Shown: piece by piece, positions 59,681-64,000 of the stretch
Numbering within the stretch: position 1 is the stretch's first letter
How the letters are laid out: every line of letters starts with the position of its first letter
Virus record (IMG/VR): IMGVR_UViG_3300024518_000876
Location: 1-64,000 of that record
Strand: one strand, 5' to 3'
Source of the DNA: a virus
Length of the DNA: 64,000 bases
The notes under the pieces: generated by a model
What the model was told of the DNA's origin: nothing
Seen by the model: only the letters and a program-made list of their open reading frames with translations
Databases searched by the model: none
Program-made: the position numbers and the translations under genes

Positions 59681-60700
59681 ATGAGTGTATTTGGACCGAA
59701 TCAGGTAGAAGAACTAATAATTGTAAATGGTAATGCAGCTGCAGAAGCAGATGTACCAAGTTTTATTGCTAACGCAGTTAGTGGTGATGCTCAATTACTA
59801 GGTAAAGATGGTGGAGCATTAGGATTAAACAAGCCTTTTTATGCTTTACAAAAGACAGCAGGTAATGCTGCAAGAGGATTAGATTATGAATTTTCAGATG
59901 GAGTTAGCCCTAGGTTAATAGAAAGTGTACGAGCAGTTGCTTATTCTGAAGAAATAGGAAAAAAAGTATTAGTAAGAGGATTTGGAGGAAACGTAATTCA
60001 AAACGCAACTTATGAAGTATTCATTCGTATTTATAATGACGGTGGAGCACTATCTACAGAAAACTTTAGATTTATCTATGGTAATTTTGTTACTGATGTA
60101 AACTTTGTTGGAACAGCAGAAGATATAGTAGATGGAATTATTGATAGTATGAATAAGTCGTTACGATTAAGTTACACTGATTCAGGAGCTTTTTCAGTAA
60201 CTAAATCAGCTATTCCGTTAGGTATAGAAATTGAAGGATTAATTCAACCTACGGATCGTTCTAAAATTACAGGAAGACCAATTGAATTTGATGTACAAGT
60301 AACTGTAAAAGATAACTGTAACACTTTAAATTGTTCAACACCTGCAGTTTACAACTTCTTAGAAAAAGATATTCTTTCAGAAGTATTTCCAGGAACAGGA
60401 ACAGGTAAAATTGTAGGAAACTTAGAATGGTTTACTAAAGGTTACAAATATGAGCCTTACAGAGAATCAGCTTATCCTGCAAACTTTAATACTCCGTATT
60501 ACGCAGATCTAAATGGTGAGTATAATATGATTCATATTACTTACTTTGATGAGCGTAAATATACAAATGTTGAAAGACAGTATAGAGTATTAACTATAGC
60601 AGTAGGAGACGATGCTGCATTTGCAAAAGTAAATGCTATTTTAGCAGATATTAGAATTGCATCTGGACTTACCACTGCAGAGTTACCAGATTTAGCATAA
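59681..60700 (+). CDS. Probable tail tube or sheath-type structural protein
   Basis: 339 aa, starting MSVFGPNQVEELIIVNGNA. Beta-rich, Gly/Ala-rich; 'IHITYFDERKYTNVERQYR' near the end. Followed by a terminator, so highly expressed. Which tail component it is cannot be told from sequence alone. Confidence 0.6.
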   Translation: MSVFGPNQVEELIIVNGNAAAEADVPSFIANAVSGDAQLLGKDGGALGLNKPFYALQKTAGNAARGLDYEFSDGVSPRLIESVRAVAYSEEIGKKVLVRGFGGNVIQNATYEVFIRIYNDGGALSTENFRFIYGNFVTDVNFVGTAEDIVDGIIDSMNKSLRLSYTDSGAFSVTKSAIPLGIEIEGLIQPTDRSKITGRPIEFDVQVTVKDNCNTLNCSTPAVYNFLEKDILSEVFPGTGTGKIVGNLEWFTKGYKYEPYRESAYPANFNTPYYADLNGEYNMIHITYFDERKYTNVERQYRVLTIAVGDDAAFAKVNAILADIRIASGLTTAELPDLA

Positions 60701-60722
60701 TTATTAATTAACTTATAACACC

Positions 60723-60760
60723 AAAAAGGGTTGAGTCATTCTTGATTCTACCCTTTTTTT
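60723..60760 (+). terminator. Intrinsic terminator (possibly bidirectional)
   Basis: AAAAAGGGT...ACCCTTTTTTT with inner partial pairing TGAGTCA/TTGATTC. U run on both strands. Confidence 0.75.
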
Positions 60761-60772
60761 ATATACAATAAT

Positions 60773-61411
60773 ATGATATACGTAAATATATTTAATATTA
60801 CGCCAGATCAAAAAACCATTCAAGTATCAGTAGAAACTAAAGTTGGATTTAATATTACTTCTTTAAAGTTTTGGAACCAAGATACTTATAAAGATGAAAC
60901 TTTAGCAGTAGACTTAGAGTATAAACTTCAGCAAATAAATAATAAAGAAGTTTTTCTAATTGAAGCAGAGGAATTAGGAGGAATAGATATTTTTTCAGGT
61001 ATTTACTTTTTAGAAATAGAAAGTGACACCCCTGCAGAAGAATGTGCAACATGTACAAATCCTACTATAGCTGTAACAGCTAATTTTACAAATATTCAAA
61101 ATTGTATTTTAAATGATGTATTAAACTTATCAGTTTGTGACGGAGATATATTTACAGATACAAATTGTAATGGAAATAAAGGAGTAAGTATTATAAACAA
61201 AAGCCTATTGTTAGATGCACTATGCGCAGCATTAACAGCAGGATATTACGAAGAAGCTATAGATATATATGGCTCTTTACTTAAAATGTGCAAAATAGAT
61301 ACTAATTGTCCAGAATGTAATACATGTGATACATGTGGAAACATAGGTGAAAATTCACCTTTAGCAGGATTAGGTTATGGAACATTAGGAAACACTTTAA
61401 TACTAGCATAA
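60773..61411 (+). CDS. Cys-rich structural protein, 212 aa
   Basis: 212 aa, starting MIYVNIFNITPDQKTIQVS. N-terminal beta domain, then many cysteines (CATCTN, CNTCDTCGN) near the end. Similar small Cys knots occur in tail proteins. Its stop overlaps the next ATG by one base. Confidence 0.65.
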   Translation: MIYVNIFNITPDQKTIQVSVETKVGFNITSLKFWNQDTYKDETLAVDLEYKLQQINNKEVFLIEAEELGGIDIFSGIYFLEIESDTPAEECATCTNPTIAVTANFTNIQNCILNDVLNLSVCDGDIFTDTNCNGNKGVSIINKSLLLDALCAALTAGYYEEAIDIYGSLLKMCKIDTNCPECNTCDTCGNIGENSPLAGLGYGTLGNTLILA

Positions 61412-62070
61412 TGAGTTATAAAAATTCTATAAAAGTACTATTGGGTACTACATTAAAGCAATTAAAAACGGCTAGGCTAACTGGGAATCTCTGTATGACA
61501 GAATTGTACTTATTAAATATAATTAATAAATTTATTTATGATTGTACGTCTTGTCCTATAGACTCTGAAATATTAAAGAAATTAAAAAAGTTAGCAAGAG
61601 ATTTACAAAACAAAACTTCTTATATATGTAATATACGAAGTGCACCTGAAAATAATATTTTCAAATATAAAAATAAAAACATTAATAATTTTTTTGGAGA
61701 AATGGCTACATTTAATATAAACACAGACGCAGAACAAAATTTACCTCCTAGTGAAGTAGGAGATGGACAGCGAACTACCCCATACAATACAGCAATAGTA
61801 TTTACTAGAGCTGATTTTACTACTAACACTACTCCACCTTACGCAGATCCAGAAGGGGATGCAGCAGGTTTGTTAAAGATACTTGCGTTACCTTCTACAG
61901 GGGAACTTAGGTTAAATGGTGTATTAGTAGGCTTAAATCAAATTATAGGATTTGGAGACATTGACAATGGATTATTTACATTTGTACCTGCACCAAACTT
62001 GACTACTGCTCAAACCGGGCAATTCTCATTTGCTATTGCAGATACAGGGTCTAATATATTTACATCATAA
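61411..62070 (+). CDS. Tail protein with C-terminal Ig/cadherin-like domain, 219 aa
   Basis: 219 aa. Helical, Cys-containing first half (MTELYLLNIINKFIYDCTS), then 'GDAAGLLKILALPSTGELRLNG' and 'GFGDIDNGLFTFVPAPN', a pattern of cadherin-like repeats found in adhesins. An internal Met at 61702 could start the second half alone. Confidence 0.6.
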   Translation: MSYKNSIKVLLGTTLKQLKTARLTGNLCMTELYLLNIINKFIYDCTSCPIDSEILKKLKKLARDLQNKTSYICNIRSAPENNIFKYKNKNINNFFGEMATFNINTDAEQNLPPSEVGDGQRTTPYNTAIVFTRADFTTNTTPPYADPEGDAAGLLKILALPSTGELRLNGVLVGLNQIIGFGDIDNGLFTFVPAPNLTTAQTGQFSFAIADTGSNIFTS

Positions 62071-62372
62071 TGGCAAATTTTGACTTAACTATAGACGGTC
62101 CTACTTTACCTTCTGCACAAGAAGATTTTTATAGCATTCCTCCTAATACTACAATCATATTTAATGTTTTAACAAATGATTTTTTAGGGCAGCAACCTAC
62201 TTCTTTAAGTTTAGATGTACTACCTGCAGAAGGAACAGCTACTGTAATAAACGGAGACTCTATAGAATATGTGTGTAATCCAGGTTATACGGGTGGAGAT
62301 AGTCTTTATTATAAAATAACTGATACGAACTTAGACTTTTCTGTAGCAAAAGTCAATATAACAATAGGATAA
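62070..62372 (+). CDS. Ig/cadherin-like adhesin domain protein, 100 aa
   Basis: 100 aa. 'PPNTTIIFNVLTNDF' and 'YVCNPGYTGGDSLYYKITD' are the VLxND and GxDsFxYxitD motifs of bacterial cadherin-like (tandem-95-type) domains. A single domain is encoded, likely a phage surface-binding module. The start overlaps the previous stop by one base. Confidence 0.75.
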   Translation: MANFDLTIDGPTLPSAQEDFYSIPPNTTIIFNVLTNDFLGQQPTSLSLDVLPAEGTATVINGDSIEYVCNPGYTGGDSLYYKITDTNLDFSVAKVNITIG

Positions 62373-62373
62373 T

Positions 62374-64000
62374 ATGGCAGCACCAATAGATTGCAATACA
62401 CTTGCACAAGTAGCATTAGAGCTACAAATGAAATTTGAAAACTGTACTGCTCTGAATGCAGATGATTTAGATCTTTTAGTAGATTTAATTATGTCTGTAG
62501 GTGAATGTATAACTGCAGGACAATTTAATCAAAATAATATTTTAGAACAAGTTAATTTAACTCCATACATAAATACAAATATTAAAACTGTTTCTGATAG
62601 AGTTAATGAATTACCTTTATTTACTATTAATGAAGATAGAATTTACTTTTTTAATAATCAAGAAATAGATGATAGCTCTGTAGAAAGTGAAGTATTATAC
62701 GCTTTTAAATTAGGTAAGGGTGTTTATGGAGTAGGTAGTCCTACAACTTTAACTGACTTAGATTTTATAAAACTATCTAGTGATGTACAAGGAGCATTAG
62801 CAACATTAATTACTAATATAGGATTTTCTGGGTTAGAAGTTTACAAAGGCTATAATACTGTTACAGCTAAACACGAAATTAAAAGAATAACTAATCCACC
62901 TACAGGTGCATCTTTTTTATATAATAACCCGTTAGCACCTGATAACATCTCTCAAAGAGGATTAACTTCTACTGACTTAGATATAAATGAGTTAGATGGA
63001 ATTGTACAGGTAGATACTTCTACAATAAATGAAAATGTAGGAGGTAAAGTTGAAGTTTACAAAGGGTACAGTAATAGTAATAAACATGAGTTTAGAACTT
63101 TAGAATCTACTGACAATAGTGTTGAAATAGTTAATGATTCTGACAAAATAGACTTTAAAGTTTACAACCCAGTAATTAACGTAGGGGCATTTAAAGTTTT
63201 AGACATAGGGGCAGGAAACGTAGGAGATACCTTTCAAGTAGCAGGTGATATAACAGCAGCAGAAATCACTCTTGTTGAAAATAGTAATCAAACAGAAGTA
63301 CTTGTTACTCTTAATAATCCAATGCTTAACTCTAATTATTTTGTAAGAGTACATTTTCAATCACTAGATACAAGTACTACATCTGATAGTGAAAGATTTA
63401 GTTATAAACCTATAACAAGAGATCATACAACAAATGCTTTTAAAATAGGATTAGCAAAAGAAAACAGTGTAGTAGGTACACAAGAATATTTAGTAGTTGT
63501 AGAAGTAGTACAAGGCTTTTTTGTATTTGGTACTCCACCTGCACGATTTCAAATAGCAGAAGGAGAATGTGATAATTTTGATCCAAACACAGTAGTATGG
63601 ACAGATATATACACAGATGATGCACCTAACTTACAAAATGGAGATATAATATACACAGATGAGCTTGAAACAGTTCCTTTTGATGGACAAAACTTAAGTT
63701 ATAGAATTAGACAAAATCCTAACGTAGGAAACCCTTTTATAATAGATGTAGAGTTTAGTGTAAGTAATTTAGGAGTAGTGACTTTACTAAGTAACTGTGG
63801 AGCACCTGCTGTACAATACCAAATTGCATCAGGTGACTGTAGTGATAACATTTTTTTACTTAATTGGTCAGACACTTATATCACAAGAAATGGGGTTCAA
63901 TTAACTAACGAACTACCTGAAGTAGGAGATATTGCATATACAGACGCAAGTCTTACTACACCTGTACCTAGTTATAGATTTTGTAGAATAAGAGTAGCTA
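62374..64000 (+). CDS. Long tail/adhesin gene, partial at window end
   Basis: ATG at 62374, open to the window edge (542 codons seen). Starts MAAPIDCNTLAQVALELQM. First 60 residues helical with cysteines, then 'GLEVYKGYN' and 'VEVYKGYS' repeats of about 70 residues. After about residue 380, two copies of a fibre-like repeat with 'ARFQIAEGECDN' and 'VQYQIASGDCSD', each with VWTD/LNWSD, suggest fibronectin-type or fibre domains. Receptor binding is likely. Confidence 0.8.
   Translation, partial: MAAPIDCNTLAQVALELQMKFENCTALNADDLDLLVDLIMSVGECITAGQFNQNNILEQVNLTPYINTNIKTVSDRVNELPLFTINEDRIYFFNNQEIDDSSVESEVLYAFKLGKGVYGVGSPTTLTDLDFIKLSSDVQGALATLITNIGFSGLEVYKGYNTVTAKHEIKRITNPPTGASFLYNNPLAPDNISQRGLTSTDLDINELDGIVQVDTSTINENVGGKVEVYKGYSNSNKHEFRTLESTDNSVEIVNDSDKIDFKVYNPVINVGAFKVLDIGAGNVGDTFQVAGDITAAEITLVENSNQTEVLVTLNNPMLNSNYFVRVHFQSLDTSTTSDSERFSYKPITRDHTTNAFKIGLAKENSVVGTQEYLVVVEVVQGFFVFGTPPARFQIAEGECDNFDPNTVVWTDIYTDDAPNLQNGDIIYTDELETVPFDGQNLSYRIRQNPNVGNPFIIDVEFSVSNLGVVTLLSNCGAPAVQYQIASGDCSDNIFLLNWSDTYITRNGVQLTNELPEVGDIAYTDASLTTPVPSYRFCRIRVA

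Overview
This window is AT-rich DNA of large tailed (Caudoviricetes-type) phage character from a host in the Bacteroidota, most likely Flavobacteriia. The evidence is three-fold: promoter boxes of the Bacteroidota type (TAnnTTTG), almost no Shine-Dalgarno sequences with A-rich leaders instead, and a secreted protein with the flavobacterial 'QVGIGTTTPD' start. Nearly every base is coding. Transcription diverges from about 43.4-43.6 kb: everything to the left runs on the minus strand, everything to the right on the plus strand.

Layout. (a) 1-4.3 kb, minus strand: packaging and tail genes of a small siphophage type (small and large terminase, a tail-assembly-chaperone-like gene with a T10 frameshift site, tail completion, gp10-like). 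(b) 4.3-6.7 kb: an array of single small genes separated by imperfect inverted repeats with a shared GTTTTAAT centre, resembling integron attC cassettes. (c) 6.95-15.6 kb: SF2 helicase, class I ribonucleotide reductase (nrdA, nrdB), dUTPase, PD-(D/E)XK nuclease, RusA-like resolvase, radical SAM protein and a uracil-DNA-glycosylase homologue lacking its catalytic residues. (d) 15.6-22.0 kb: an amidoligase system (two COOH-NH2 ligases, ATP-grasp, class I and class II glutamine amidotransferases, gamma-glutamylcyclotransferase). (e) 22-34 kb: replication and nucleotide genes (primase, SSB-like protein, RecA-fold ATPase, ThyA, dNMP kinase, DnaB-like helicase, family A DNA polymerase). The helicase gene is split inside its Walker A motif by a group I intron. 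(f) 34-43 kb: small unknown and membrane proteins, a phage-encoded tmRNA, irregular tRNAs and several closed-stem RNA structures. (g) 43.6-50.4 kb, plus strand: small early-type genes, a membrane metallopeptidase, PhoH, GroES-like protein and GroEL. (h) 50.4-64 kb: a second, unrelated large terminase, portal, scaffold, major capsid, neck/tail proteins and the start of a long tail/adhesin gene.

The genes fit together as a lytic phage that rebuilds the host nucleotide pool (RNR, dUTPase, ThyA, dNMP kinase), replicates with its own primase, helicase and polymerase, folds its capsid with its own GroES/GroEL pair and rescues stalled ribosomes with its own tmRNA. The presence of two different large terminases, in two modules of different type, suggests that the left ~6.9 kb has another origin (mosaicism, an integrated element or an assembly join). 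All functional calls come from reading motifs; no database search was run.
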